Assembly: GCA_934662505.1 (NCBI GenBank)
Contig: CAKUKE010000006.1
Location: 1 to 64,000, forward strand
DNA from: an uncultured Clostridia bacterium
Lineage (GTDB): Bacteria > Bacillota > Clostridia > Christensenellales > Aristaeellaceae
Length of the DNA stretch: 64,000 bases
Direction of reading: 5' to 3'
The notes beneath the pieces are model-generated. The model did no database searches. It was not told the DNA's origin and saw only the letters and a program-made list of their open reading frames with translations. The position numbers and the translations under genes were made by a program. Shown in pieces: positions 32,830 to 40,880 of the stretch (position 1 is its first letter; each line of letters begins with the position of its first letter).

Positions 32830-35100
32830 GTGGCGGCGAAAGCTCTCATCATGGCAGGCGGCGAAGGGGTGCGGCTGCGTCCCATGACCCTTCTGACGCC
32901 CAAGCCCCTCATGCCCCTGCTGGAAAAACCGGTCATGGACTACGCCCTGACCCTGCTGCGCAGGCACGGCATCCGGGAAGCGGGGGTGACGGTATGCTAC
33001 CGGGCGGCGGACATTGAGCAGACCTTCGGCAACGGCAGCCGTCTGGGCATGAAGCTGCGCTACTTTACGGAGACCGTGCCGCAGGGGACGGCCGGCTGCG
33101 TCCGCGCCGCCCGCGACCGGCTGCGGGGCACCCTGATCGTGCTCTCGGGCGACGGTCTGACCGACTGCGACCTGACGGATGCGCTGGCTTTCCACCGGAA
33201 AAAAGGAGCGTTGGCGACGCTGGTGCTCAAAAAGGTGGAAATTCCGCTGTCCTACGGCGTCGTCATGACCGATGCGGACGGGCGCGTCACCCGATTTATC
33301 GAAAAGCCCACCTGGCGCAGCGTTTTTTCCGATCTGGTCAATACGGGCATTTACATTCTGGAACCGGATATTTTCCGCTTTATTCCCGAAAACGGCGCCG
33401 CCGACTTTGCAAAGGACGTATTTCCCGCACTGATCCGGGCAAGACAGCCCGTCTTCGGCTATGAAATGGACGGTTACTGGTGCGACATCGGCAGTCAGGA
33501 AGCGCTGATGGAAGCGCAGCAGGATCTATTGCAGGGGAAAGTGGCGCTGCCTCACCCATCGGGCGTGGACAGGGCCGCGCAGGTGCACCCGGACGCCGTG
33601 CTTTCCGGCTGCTGCTACGTCGGCCCGGGCGCGCAAGTGGAGGCTGGCGCCCGGCTCACCGACACGGCACTGTTTTCCGGCGCCCGGGCAGGCGCCCGCA
33701 GCGTACTGACCCGCAGCTGCCTGTGGGAAAACGCGGCGGTCGGCGAGGACGCCTTTCTGGAGGGCGCCCTTTTATGCCGGGGCGCAGTTGCCCGCAGGGG
33801 CGCGGTGCTGTCCCGGAACTGCGCGCTGGGGCAGGAAGCAGACGCAGGGGAAGACTGCACGCTGCTGCCCGGCGTGAAGGTCGCTCCCTTTCTGAAAATC
33901 CCCGCGGGCATGTTCGTTCACGAGGACGTGACAGCGCCTCTGCCCGTCGCTCTGTCCAGTGAAGGGCTCGATCTGAGCGCGCCGCAGGATGCCTGTCGGC
34001 TGGCAGCGGCGGCCGCCGAGCACTTTTCCGCCCGCAAGATCGTGCTGGGCACGGATGAAACGGGCGGCGCGATTGGCGATTTGCTGTCCGGCGCGCTCTG
34101 CGCCCGCGGCCTGCAGGTCATCCGCATTTTCACCCCGTCCCTCCCTCAGCTGCAGCTGATGACTGCGGCCTACGGGGGAGAAGGCGGTCTGTTCGCGTCC
34201 GGCAGGCATGTGACGGTGACGGACGGTCAGGGCGACCTGCTGCAGGGCAGGGCGCTCTCGGCCATGAACGCCCGGCTGACCCGGTGGGAGCAGCCCCCCG
34301 CCTTTGTGTTCGGCGGCGGCGCGTTCAGTCCCGGCGGCAGCGACAGCGCTTACCTGACCGCCGTCGCCCCGGGCGACGTGCCTCCCGCCAGCCTGAGCGC
34401 TCATTTCAGGGTGTTCTGCGGCAACAAAGCCCTTTTACGGCTCTGCGGACGGGCGCTTCTGTCCGCCGGCGCACGGTATGTATCCATGAGCGGGCTGGAC
34501 GACATGAACCTGCGGGAGGGAGAGACCGGCTTTCTGCTCCACGAGGACGGCCGAAACGTGCTGCCCTTTACCGCCGCATGCACCCCATCCGCCGAGCAGA
34601 ATACCCTGCTGAAGCTGTGGCTCAGCATGCACTACGCCCACGGCGCGCTGTATTCCACCGACCCGGGGCTGCCCCGCAGCGCCGAGCAGATGGCGCGTTT
34701 TCTGCCCCTGTGCGAGGCTGCGGACTGTCAGCGGCAAAAGCTGCTTTTGCGGGACGGCATTGCGCTGTGCGCTCACCTTGCCCCCGTGCTGAACGAAACG
34801 CCGCTGGAGGCGCTCCTTGAAAAGCTGCCGGAAACCCACATTCTGGAAACCCGGCTGCCCTGCCGGGACGCGGACAAGGGACGGGTGCTGCGGGCGCTGA
34901 GCGACACCCTGCTCCCCCACACGCTGGACGACGGGCTGCGGATTACCCATCCCCGGGGCAGCGCGGCCATTGTGCCCGACGCAGGCGCGGGCGGCATCCG
35001 CATCCGCGGCGAATCCCGGGACGTGGAGTTTGCCCGGGAGCTGTGCGATTTCTACCAGCGCAAGGCAGAGGCGGTCATTCAGAAAGCGCAGAAGTCCTGA
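32830..35100 (+). CDS. Sugar-1-phosphate nucleotidyltransferase fused to a degenerate phosphomannomutase-like domain
   Basis: A 756-aa protein. Residues 1-235 are a nucleotidyltransferase with ALIMAGGEGVRLRPMT, TPKPLMPLLEKPVMDYAL and DIGSQEALMEAQ. Residues about 240-375 are a left-handed beta-helix. From about 385 to the end it resembles alpha-D-phosphohexomutase, as in the GDP-mannose pyrophosphorylase/phosphomannomutase fusions. The mutase part lacks a recognisable phosphoserine loop (ASGRHVTV stands where TASHNP is expected), no DGDGDR metal loop is visible, and the phosphate-binding RPSGTEP is replaced by PDAGAGG. Start GTG 32830 with GAGG 8 nt upstream. Probably makes GDP- or UDP-sugar; the mutase half may be regulatory or structural. 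Confidence 0.8.
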   Translation: MAAKALIMAGGEGVRLRPMTLLTPKPLMPLLEKPVMDYALTLLRRHGIREAGVTVCYRAADIEQTFGNGSRLGMKLRYFTETVPQGTAGCVRAARDRLRGTLIVLSGDGLTDCDLTDALAFHRKKGALATLVLKKVEIPLSYGVVMTDADGRVTRFIEKPTWRSVFSDLVNTGIYILEPDIFRFIPENGAADFAKDVFPALIRARQPVFGYEMDGYWCDIGSQEALMEAQQDLLQGKVALPHPSGVDRAAQVHPDAVLSGCCYVGPGAQVEAGARLTDTALFSGARAGARSVLTRSCLWENAAVGEDAFLEGALLCRGAVARRGAVLSRNCALGQEADAGEDCTLLPGVKVAPFLKIPAGMFVHEDVTAPLPVALSSEGLDLSAPQDACRLAAAAAEHFSARKIVLGTDETGGAIGDLLSGALCARGLQVIRIFTPSLPQLQLMTAAYGGEGGLFASGRHVTVTDGQGDLLQGRALSAMNARLTRWEQPPAFVFGGGAFSPGGSDSAYLTAVAPGDVPPASLSAHFRVFCGNKALLRLCGRALLSAGARYVSMSGLDDMNLREGETGFLLHEDGRNVLPFTAACTPSAEQNTLLKLWLSMHYAHGALYSTDPGLPRSAEQMARFLPLCEAADCQRQKLLLRDGIALCAHLAPVLNETPLEALLEKLPETHILETRLPCRDADKGRVLRALSDTLLPHTLDDGLRITHPRGSAAIVPDAGAGGIRIRGESRDVEFARELCDFYQRKAEAVIQKAQKS

Positions 35101-35126
35101 TGTCAAAATTGGCTCGGGAAAAGCGA

Positions 35127-35155
35127 TTGACATGGAGCGCTCCCGCGCATATAAT
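35127..35155 (+). promoter_or_regulatory. Perfect-consensus promoter of the candidate 6S RNA
   Basis: TTGACA (35127-35132), 17-bp spacer, TATAAT (35150-35155). No ORF with a ribosome binding site follows, which points to a strongly transcribed untranslated RNA. Confidence 0.85.
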
Positions 35156-35161
35156 ACAGAC

Positions 35162-35356
35162 AAGGATGTTCCTGAAGTGTGCGCCAGCTTTCTATTTTTA
35201 CCCACATTTCACTAAACGGAACCCGAGTCGAGCCGTCTATGCCATGCCCCCGCGCCCTGCGGCGTGCCAGGGGACGGCAGAGGGCGGCAGCAGGGTACCG
35301 GCCTGCTTAACATAGCGGGTGAAAAAATAGGGGGCAGCGGCACTTTGGGGCATGCG
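35162..35356 (+). ncRNA. Candidate 6S RNA (ssrS-like rod-shaped RNA)
   Basis: The about 190-nt segment starting 7 nt after the -10 box folds as one long rod. The closing stem pairs ATGTTCC and GAAGTG (35166-35179) with CACTTTGGGGCAT (35341-35353). The next arm pairs TGCGCC...CTATTTTTACCC (35180-35203) with GGGTGAAAAAATAG...GCGG (35317-35340). A large open middle follows (about 35204-35225 against 35296-35316). A terminal arm contains GCCGTC/GACGGC and CCCC/GGGG stems around 35232-35278. A long hairpin with a central bubble, this length and a strong promoter are the features of 6S RNA, which binds sigma-A RNA polymerase. I did not match a sequence consensus, so another structured RNA is possible. 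Confidence 0.55.
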
Positions 35357-35383
35357 TCTGATGGACTTTCTGTTCAGCGGCAG

Positions 35384-35416
35384 CCGTCGGGGCAACCCGT
35401 CGGTTTGTCGTTTTTT
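35384..35416 (+). terminator. Terminator of the candidate 6S RNA
   Basis: CCGTCGGG/CCCGTCGG stem (one mismatch) closed by a GCAA tetraloop, followed by TTTGTCG and six T residues. Confidence 0.7.
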
Positions 35417-35594
35417 AATTGTTCATTTCCGATGCAGCAGGACGCGTTTTTCGTCCTGCCCGCGGAAAGCGCCTCGAAAGCTGCGCCTGCGAGCCACCGT
35501 ACCTCCGCTGCGCCTGTGGATATAATTCAAAAACAGCGCCCGCCGCACCGCCGAAGCGATACAGCGTACGCTGCTCTTTTTTATTCGCCGCCGC
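35417..35594. other. Intergenic region without recognised feature
   Basis: No ORF with a ribosome binding site, repeat or RNA structure that I can support. It separates the candidate 6S RNA from the convergent hydrolase gene. Confidence 0.4.
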
Positions 35595-36494
35595 TCAGTC
35601 GAACAGGGCGCAGGGTTCCTCGGGGAACTGATGTCTGCGTCCCGGCTGAATGCTGAGCGCAGTCTGAAGCCCGGCCTGCTCCGCCAGCGCATGTAGCTGC
35701 TCCGCCAGCGGGAGACAGTCTTCATCCTCGGAACCGCAGAAAATTTTCAGCTCAACGCGCTTTTGCCCAAGCGCCTTGATCAGCTCCTCTGGCTGTTCCT
35801 TCAGGATGGGAATCCACGAGCTTTGCAGAACAAGCGTATCGCAGCGCGCCTCGGAAACCAGCATCGCCCGCAGCAGCATGTCACAGCCCGCCGAAAAGCC
35901 GCCGCCCGCCACACGCTGATAGCCCGCATCCCGGGCTTTCTGAAGCGCCTCCGCCACCGGCAGGCAGGATACCGTATCATAACTCCACCGATACGTACCG
36001 CACCCGTCCGGTTCGGCGCTTTGCACCGTTTCCAGCTGCCACTGACGGTTTTCTCCCATCATCAGCTGCCAGTCCTCCCGCGCCATCCGGCTGTTCTGCG
36101 TGTTTCCATGCACGGCCAGCAGCAGGTTTTCTGCCGTCTTTTTCCGCCATGAAAACTCGGCTTTCGCGCTTGAGCGCGCATCCGCATAGCGGTGATCCGA
36201 AATGTCTTTCAGCGCAGCAAACTCGACGTTATCCTTCAGCAGCGCCAGATCATCGTCCTCCAGCACCTCCGGGCGGTACCACCAGCCGTTGTCCCGCACC
36301 GCTTTTTTCATCCATGCCAGTGCTTCCTCCGGCAGATGCGCACCGCCCGCCAGGCAGGCGAGAAAGTACAGCGTCTGAGGACCGCATTTTTCCGCATCTT
36401 TCTCGTAAACGTCCCGCAGGAACCGATACGCTTCCTCATACCCGTTCTCTGCAAGCGCCAGCGTGGTTTCCAGAATGTCTTCTTCTTTTCTCAC
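35595..36494 (-). CDS. Alpha/beta-hydrolase-like protein with N-terminal helical repeats
   Basis: A 299-aa soluble protein. Residues 1-85 look like TPR-type helices (LALAENGYEEAYRFLRDVYEKD, then LPEEALAWMKKAVRD). Residues about 120-295 look like an alpha/beta-hydrolase with nucleophile elbow GGGFSAGCD (Ser near 205), an acidic residue in GSEDEDCLPL, and a C-terminal histidine in GRRHQFPEE. It may be an esterase or peptidase; the substrate is unknown. The start is GTG at 36494 with AGGAG unusually far (14 nt) upstream, so the start is uncertain. Confidence 0.65.
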   Translation of the reverse strand: MRKEEDILETTLALAENGYEEAYRFLRDVYEKDAEKCGPQTLYFLACLAGGAHLPEEALAWMKKAVRDNGWWYRPEVLEDDDLALLKDNVEFAALKDISDHRYADARSSAKAEFSWRKKTAENLLLAVHGNTQNSRMAREDWQLMMGENRQWQLETVQSAEPDGCGTYRWSYDTVSCLPVAEALQKARDAGYQRVAGGGFSAGCDMLLRAMLVSEARCDTLVLQSSWIPILKEQPEELIKALGQKRVELKIFCGSEDEDCLPLAEQLHALAEQAGLQTALSIQPGRRHQFPEEPCALFD

Positions 36495-36586
36495 GTGAAC
36501 CGTTACAACTCCTGTTTCTTTTCACCCTCTGCACTGCAGCCGCAGCGCCTTTTTCGGGCAGATGCAGCCTTCCGGCTGCCCGGACG

Positions 36587-38344
36587 TCAGTTTTTGCTCA
36601 CGCCGTCAATCTCCTGTATTCTGCGGACGTCCCCTTCATCCGCATCCACCACGGCGGTCTTCTGGTGGGTGTAAATGACGAACCCCGCGGGGGTACCGCC
36701 CGGCTTTTTCACATACTTGCGCAGGGTGTAATCCACAGGAACGCTCACACCCCGCGCCTTGGAGAAATAGGCCGCCAGCTGCGCTGCCTGACGCAGGGTG
36801 CCCTCCGGGCAGGCCTGCCCCTCCGGGCAGCACACGATGACGTGAGACGCGGGCATATCCTTGGCGTGCAGCCACAGATCGCCTCCTCTGGCGTCGTGGG
36901 TCAGCCTCTCGTTCTGCACGCTGTTCTTGCCCACATAGATATGCAGCCCGTCCACGGAGAGATAATGGTGCGGGCGGCTGACCGGCGGCCGCTTGGCGCC
37001 CCTGCGCTGGGGCGCAGCCCGCAGCACCCCGTTTTCCTCCAGAAAACGGCGCACGTCGCCCAGTTCGTCCTCCCGCTCGCAGGTGCTCACATCCTCCATG
37101 GCCTGTTCCAGCACCCGGATCTCGGCCAGCGTTTTCTCCTTCTGCTCCGCCGCCAGCAGCTGGGCAGACCGGGCTTTCCGATATTTTTTAAAGTATTTCT
37201 GCGCGTTCTGGGCAGGGGTGAGCGCCACATCCAGCCCGATGGACATGGTTCCACCCTCCGGGTCGTAAAAATTGGGCAGCTCCACCTGCGCCACGCCCCG
37301 GGGCACCAGATACGCCTGTGCCGTCAGCAGTTCACCCGCTACCCGGTACTCCTCCATGCGGGCGCTGGCAGACAGTTCCTCCTCCTGCAGCGCCAGCTTT
37401 TTCTCGTCCCGCTCCAGCGCCGTCCGGATCAGGTGGCGCAGGGTGGCGCTTTTCTGATGAATGCGTTCCCGCTTATCCCGGCCGGTGTAATACGCGTCCA
37501 TCGCGCCGCCGAAGGAAGCGCAGGGACGCTGCCGGCCGCCGGGCAGCGATACGAAGGGAAAAGGCAGCACATCCGACGGCACCTCCCGTTCGTCCAGCAG
37601 CAGCCGGGGCTCAGCCAGTGCCGGCAGTTTGGCAAGGAAGACCGCCAGCCGCGCCGACACCTCCAACGCATCCACATCCTCCAGCCGCGCGTCCGACCGC
37701 CCGGTGACGCGCGCCGCCAGCTCCCGCGCCGTCGCCGCACCCACACCGGTAAGGTGGCTGCCCAGTGCCTTGTCCAGCCGCCCCGTTTCCCCGCTCAGGC
37801 GCGCCGCGAGCGCCGCCTCGTCCGTCTGCCACGGGTCCAGTTTATCCTGCGTGGGCGGCATCACAAAAGGCAGCCCCGGAAGCGCCTGCCGCACCCGGCT
37901 CATGTCGAAGGACACATGACGTATCGCGTCCACAATGCGCCCCTCCTGCACCAGCGTCAGGTTGGAGTGGCGCCCCATCATTTCCAGATACAGATGCTTC
38001 ACGCCACTGTCGCCCATCTCGTCCCGGCTGTCCACCGCCAGATGGAGCACCCGGTCTCCGGCCAGCTGCTCCAGCGCCACAATGCGGCCGCCCATCAGGT
38101 TTTTACGCATCAGCATGCAGAACATGGGCGCGTCCGGCGGGTTGACGAAGCTTTCATCGGTCAGGTGCGCCCGGGCGTAGGAAGGCGAAGCGCACAGCAG
38201 CAGCTTGTAGTTTTTCCCCGCGCCGCGCACGGTCAGAATGACAGTATCGCTCTCGGGCTGGTTCACTTTATCCACCCGTCCCAGCAGCAGCTTTTCCTGC
38301 ATGTCTCTGAGCAGAAAGCCCAGCATTATGCCGTCCATGGGCAT
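36587..38344 (-). CDS. rqcH: Ribosome quality control protein RqcH (NFACT family)
   Basis: A 585-aa homologue of Rqc2/NEMF, formerly annotated as fibronectin-binding protein. In Firmicutes it adds C-terminal poly-Ala tails to stalled nascent chains on 50S subunits. Blocks: an N-terminal NFACT-N domain starting PMDGIMLGFLLRDMQEKLL; a helix-hairpin-helix region; a long coiled coil (about 290-420); and an NFACT-R domain with HIYVGKNSVQNERLTHDA and DLWLHAKDMPASHVIV. Start ATG 38344 (AAAGGAG 11 nt upstream). It begins about 40 nt after the SRP RNA terminator. Confidence 0.92.
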   Translation of the reverse strand: MPMDGIMLGFLLRDMQEKLLLGRVDKVNQPESDTVILTVRGAGKNYKLLLCASPSYARAHLTDESFVNPPDAPMFCMLMRKNLMGGRIVALEQLAGDRVLHLAVDSRDEMGDSGVKHLYLEMMGRHSNLTLVQEGRIVDAIRHVSFDMSRVRQALPGLPFVMPPTQDKLDPWQTDEAALAARLSGETGRLDKALGSHLTGVGAATARELAARVTGRSDARLEDVDALEVSARLAVFLAKLPALAEPRLLLDEREVPSDVLPFPFVSLPGGRQRPCASFGGAMDAYYTGRDKRERIHQKSATLRHLIRTALERDEKKLALQEEELSASARMEEYRVAGELLTAQAYLVPRGVAQVELPNFYDPEGGTMSIGLDVALTPAQNAQKYFKKYRKARSAQLLAAEQKEKTLAEIRVLEQAMEDVSTCEREDELGDVRRFLEENGVLRAAPQRRGAKRPPVSRPHHYLSVDGLHIYVGKNSVQNERLTHDARGGDLWLHAKDMPASHVIVCCPEGQACPEGTLRQAAQLAAYFSKARGVSVPVDYTLRKYVKKPGGTPAGFVIYTHQKTAVVDADEGDVRRIQEIDGVSKN

Positions 38345-38384
38345 CGGGAAAATCGCTCCTTTCATGGGTTAAGCATACAAAAAA

Positions 38385-38502
38385 CCGCATGGGCAGACAG
38401 GTTTTTCCGCAGCACACGCACCTGAGCGCTTACTGCTGCTTCCTTCCGGACCTGACAGGGTTCACACCGGCGCATCGCACGGGACCCATCTACCACATAC
38501 GG
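38385..38502 (-). ncRNA. ffs: Signal recognition particle RNA (4.5S/scRNA)
   Basis: The minus strand contains the invariant SRP domain IV sequence TCAGGTCCGGAAGGAAGCAG followed by CAGTAAG, preceded by GTGAACCCTG, with the symmetric and asymmetric loops that bind Ffh. The 5' end CCGTATGTGG can pair with the 3' end CCCATGCGG, and that closing stem is followed directly by TTTTTT (38379-38384), so the RNA's own terminal helix also acts as its terminator. The size is about 118 nt, the small SRP RNA type lacking an Alu domain. Confidence 0.95.
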
Positions 38503-38509
38503 CTTTTTT

Positions 38510-38538
38510 ATTGTACCCTATTTGCTGAAAAAACGCAA
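38510..38538 (-). promoter_or_regulatory. Promoter of SRP RNA
   Basis: TTGCGT (38533-38538) and TACAAT (38510-38515) on the minus strand, 17-bp spacer, 7-10 bp upstream of the RNA 5' end. Confidence 0.75.
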
Positions 38539-38604
38539 GTAAAATTTCTACGGCCGCCAGATTTGTACAGACGACCGCGCCCGTCTTGCAGCCCGGCTGC
38601 CCGA

Positions 38605-39249
38605 TCACTCCGCCGCGCCCAGCACGACCTCCACCTGCGCGCCGGGTTCCACCGCCTGCACCCAGACGGACAGCGCCTTGCGGAGGGTCTCCCTGCTGCG
38701 GGCGTAGGCGTCCCTCGTTTCCTCGTTTTCCGTCTGATAATAGGCCGTGCATTTGGTCAGTTCCTCATCCAGCAGTTCCTGCCGGCGGCTTTCGGTCAGC
38801 GGGTACCAGAAGTCGTTTTTCTCCACCTCCGTCGGGGTCAGGCTGGCCGACCGCACCTCCAGCGCCGGCAGGTTCACCCGTACGGTATCGCCGTCCACCG
38901 TAAAGCGCGCCCGGGTCAGATCTGCCCCCAGCACCGCCTGATAGCGGTAATGGATGGTCACCTGCTGCACCTCGCCGATCCACTTGGCGTTGACGCTGCT
39001 GTAGATCACGCCTTCGTCGTCGATCTGCTCCGTCGCCAGAAAAGCCGTATCTTCCATCTGACGCTTGAGCACCATGGATACGGTGGCCGCCCGCCCGGAT
39101 GCATCCGGCAAAATGCGGCTGAGCACCCGGTTGACATAGGGCAAAAGAACGATCGCCAGTGCGATGGCCAGACCACCGCTCAAAATGTGTCCAAGGCCGC
39201 TCAGAAAAGAATGCCCGCGCCGTCTGCGCCCGTCATGTTCCTCCCGCAT
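38605..39249 (-). CDS. DUF4230-domain membrane protein
   Basis: A 214-aa protein with a basic N-terminus, one transmembrane segment (about residues 20-42), and an extracytoplasmic DUF4230-like domain: YRYQAVLGADLTRARFTVDG, then VRVNLPALEVRSASLTPTEV. The function of the family is unknown; members are common in Firmicutes and Bacteroidetes. The start overlaps a GAGG that also contains the stop of the 31-aa gene upstream, so translation of the two is coupled. Confidence 0.75.
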   Translation of the reverse strand: MREEHDGRRRRGHSFLSGLGHILSGGLAIALAIVLLPYVNRVLSRILPDASGRAATVSMVLKRQMEDTAFLATEQIDDEGVIYSSVNAKWIGEVQQVTIHYRYQAVLGADLTRARFTVDGDTVRVNLPALEVRSASLTPTEVEKNDFWYPLTESRRQELLDEELTKCTAYYQTENEETRDAYARSRETLRKALSVWVQAVEPGAQVEVVLGAAE

Positions 39250-39255
39250 GCTTCC

Positions 39256-39351
39256 TCACCCGCCTATCATGACCAGCACGGGAACCAGTGCGTATTTGAA
39301 CAGCACGGCAACGATCGCCAGTGCGCCTACGATGGCCAGAAACTTTTTCAT
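39256..39351 (-). CDS. 31-aa single-span membrane peptide
   Basis: A short frame starting MKKFLAIVGALAIV, almost entirely one hydrophobic helix, ending VLVMIGG. GGAGGGGG lies 7 nt upstream of the ATG, one of the best ribosome binding sites in this region. The stop is 6 nt before the DUF4230 gene. I recognise no family; it is probably a small partner of the DUF4230 protein. Confidence 0.65.
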   Translation of the reverse strand: MKKFLAIVGALAIVAVLFKYALVPVLVMIGG

Positions 39352-39397
39352 GCCAACCCCCTCCAAAGCCCGCGCACGGGTCTGTGTGTTCCATTAA

Positions 39398-39426
39398 ATT
39401 TTATCATATGTTGAGGCTTTTGACAA
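39398..39426 (-). promoter_or_regulatory. Promoter of the 31-aa/DUF4230 operon
   Basis: TTGTCA (39421-39426) and TAAAAT (39398-39403) on the minus strand with 17-bp spacing, about 47 bp before the small ORF. Confidence 0.6.
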
Positions 39427-39492
39427 GTTTCTTCACGCATTCGACACAATTCATCCCCTGCACGACTCCACGGAAGCAGCCGCTTCACACAA

Positions 39493-39523
39493 GAAAATCC
39501 CGGCGGATGGGCATCCGCCGGGA
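39493..39523 (-). terminator. Terminator of cysK
   Basis: A 12-bp palindromic stem TCCCGGCGGATG/CATCCGCCGGGA with a minimal loop, then TTTTCTT on the minus strand, about 130 nt past the cysK stop. Confidence 0.75.
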
Positions 39524-39653
39524 CATTATTTCTGTTCATGCGCAAAAAGCATGCCGACCGTTCGGAAAAAGAGACGGTTCCCCGTGCCTGCGTTTCCTCC
39601 GGGCGCATCCTTTTGCTTCTCTTTTCTGTCCGCGCTCCTTCCAGCGCCGAAAA

Positions 39654-40583
39654 TCAGTCTTCGAACAGAGGCGTAGACAAATACCGGTCGCCGGTGTCGG
39701 GCAGCAGCGCCACGATCATCTTTCCCCTGTTTTCCGGGCGGAGCGCCAGCAGCGCCGCGGCATGAAGCGCCGCACCGGAGGAAATGCCCACCAGAATCCC
39801 TTCCCGGCGCGCCACTTCCCGCCCGGCGGCAAAGGCGTCCTCGTTCTCCACGGCGATCACCTCGTCGTACACGGCGGTATCCAGCGTGTCGGGCACAAAG
39901 CCCGCGCCGATCCCCTGGATTTTATGCGGCCCTGCCACGCCCTTGGACAGGACGGGCGAGGACGCCGGCTCCACAGCCACCACCCGCACGGCAGGGTTCT
40001 GCGCCTTCAGGTATTCTCCCACGCCGCTGATGGTACCGCCGGTGCCTACGCCGGCCACAAAAATATCCACCTTACCGTCCGTATCCCGCCAGATCTCCGG
40101 CCCCGTGGTCGCCCGATGCACGGCAGGGTTGGCCGGGTTGGTAAACTGCCCGGGGATGAACCCGCCGGGCGTCTGCGCCGCTATTTTCTCCGCCTTTTCA
40201 ATAGCGCCCTTCATGCCCTTGGCGCCGTCGGTAAGCACCAGTTCCGCACCGTAGGCACGCAACAGCTTGCGCCGCTCCACGCTCATGGTCTCGGGCATGG
40301 TAAGCACCACCCGGTAGCCCCGCGCCGCCGCCACCGCCGCAAGGCCGATGCCCGTGTTGCCGCTTGTCGGCTCAATGATGACCGCGCCGGGCTTTAAAAC
40401 GCCCCGCCGCTCCGCGTCTTCCAGCATATTCAGCGCCACACGATCCTTCACGCTGCCCGCCGGGTTGAAGTATTCCAGCTTGGCCAGCACCGTTGCCTGC
40501 AGCCCGTGCGCCGCCGCAAAATGGTTCAATTGCAAAAGGGGGGTATTGCCGATCAGTTCCGTCGCCTGCTGATAGATTTTCAT
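39654..40583 (-). CDS. cysK: Cysteine synthase (O-acetylserine sulfhydrylase)
   Basis: A 309-aa PLP enzyme making cysteine from O-acetylserine and sulfide. The PLP lysine is in NPAGSVKDRVA (about residue 42), the substrate loop is TSGNTG, and the phosphate-binding glycine loop is GVGTGGTISGVG. GISSGAALHAA lies near the C-terminus. AAGGAG precedes ATG 40583 by 9 nt. The gene is preceded by a 290-nt leader with a consensus promoter, a Cys-rich leader ORF and an intrinsic terminator (see those entries), so it is probably attenuated according to cysteine supply. Confidence 0.95.
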   Translation of the reverse strand: MKIYQQATELIGNTPLLQLNHFAAAHGLQATVLAKLEYFNPAGSVKDRVALNMLEDAERRGVLKPGAVIIEPTSGNTGIGLAAVAAARGYRVVLTMPETMSVERRKLLRAYGAELVLTDGAKGMKGAIEKAEKIAAQTPGGFIPGQFTNPANPAVHRATTGPEIWRDTDGKVDIFVAGVGTGGTISGVGEYLKAQNPAVRVVAVEPASSPVLSKGVAGPHKIQGIGAGFVPDTLDTAVYDEVIAVENEDAFAAGREVARREGILVGISSGAALHAAALLALRPENRGKMIVALLPDTGDRYLSTPLFED

Positions 40584-40709
40584 GTTTAAACGCTCCTTTT
40601 CCACATTCTTTTATCCTGCTTTTTCAGTTTTTCACCTGCTACAGCGATCCACCGCCCGCGCGGGCGCTCTGTCCAGTCGGTGCATGGGTTTCCTCTTTGT
40701 TATGCAAAC

Positions 40710-40740
40710 AAAAAGAGACAGGCGTCATGATGCCTGTCCC
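40710..40740 (-). terminator. Intrinsic terminator in the cysK leader (attenuator)
   Basis: GGGACAGGC (40732-40740) pairs with GCCTGTCTC (40715-40723) over an 8-nt loop, followed by TTTTT on the minus strand. It lies between the leader ORF stop (19 nt upstream) and the cysK start (about 126 nt downstream). The segment 40729-40740 can instead pair over 12 nt (9 Watson-Crick pairs in a row plus G-U/G-C pairs) with 40792-40803 inside the leader ORF, which would prevent the terminator from forming. Confidence 0.8.
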
Positions 40741-40759
40741 TTTCGGAGCGTTTCTGCCG

Positions 40760-40846
40760 TCAACACATGCGCAGCAAAACCGACCCCTGGCGAAACAGGC
40801 ATCTCTTCATGCCGCAACAGTGCTGTTCAAACGCAAAAGACCGCAT
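40760..40846 (-). CDS. Cysteine-rich leader peptide of cysK (28 aa)
   Basis: A 28-codon ORF in the 5' leader of cysK with ATG at 40846 and AAAGGAG about 9 nt upstream. It encodes Cys at positions 10, 11, 16 and 28, four of 28 residues including a Cys-Cys pair and a Cys as the last residue. The part encoding residues 15-18 is the strand that can pair with the 5' arm of the downstream terminator. This fits a ribosome-stalling attenuator: slow decoding of Cys10-Cys11 would leave the antiterminator strand free. The layout is seen directly; the regulation is inferred. Confidence 0.7.
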   Translation of the reverse strand: MRSFAFEQHCCGMKRCLFRQGSVLLRMC

Positions 40847-40880
40847 GACGCTCCGCTCCTTTTCCCGGAAGATTGTGGAC

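Noticed and set aside
35264..35656. 130-codon ORF overlapping the candidate 6S RNA end
   Set aside because: No ribosome binding site, atypical composition, and it runs through a terminator and into the convergent hydrolase gene.
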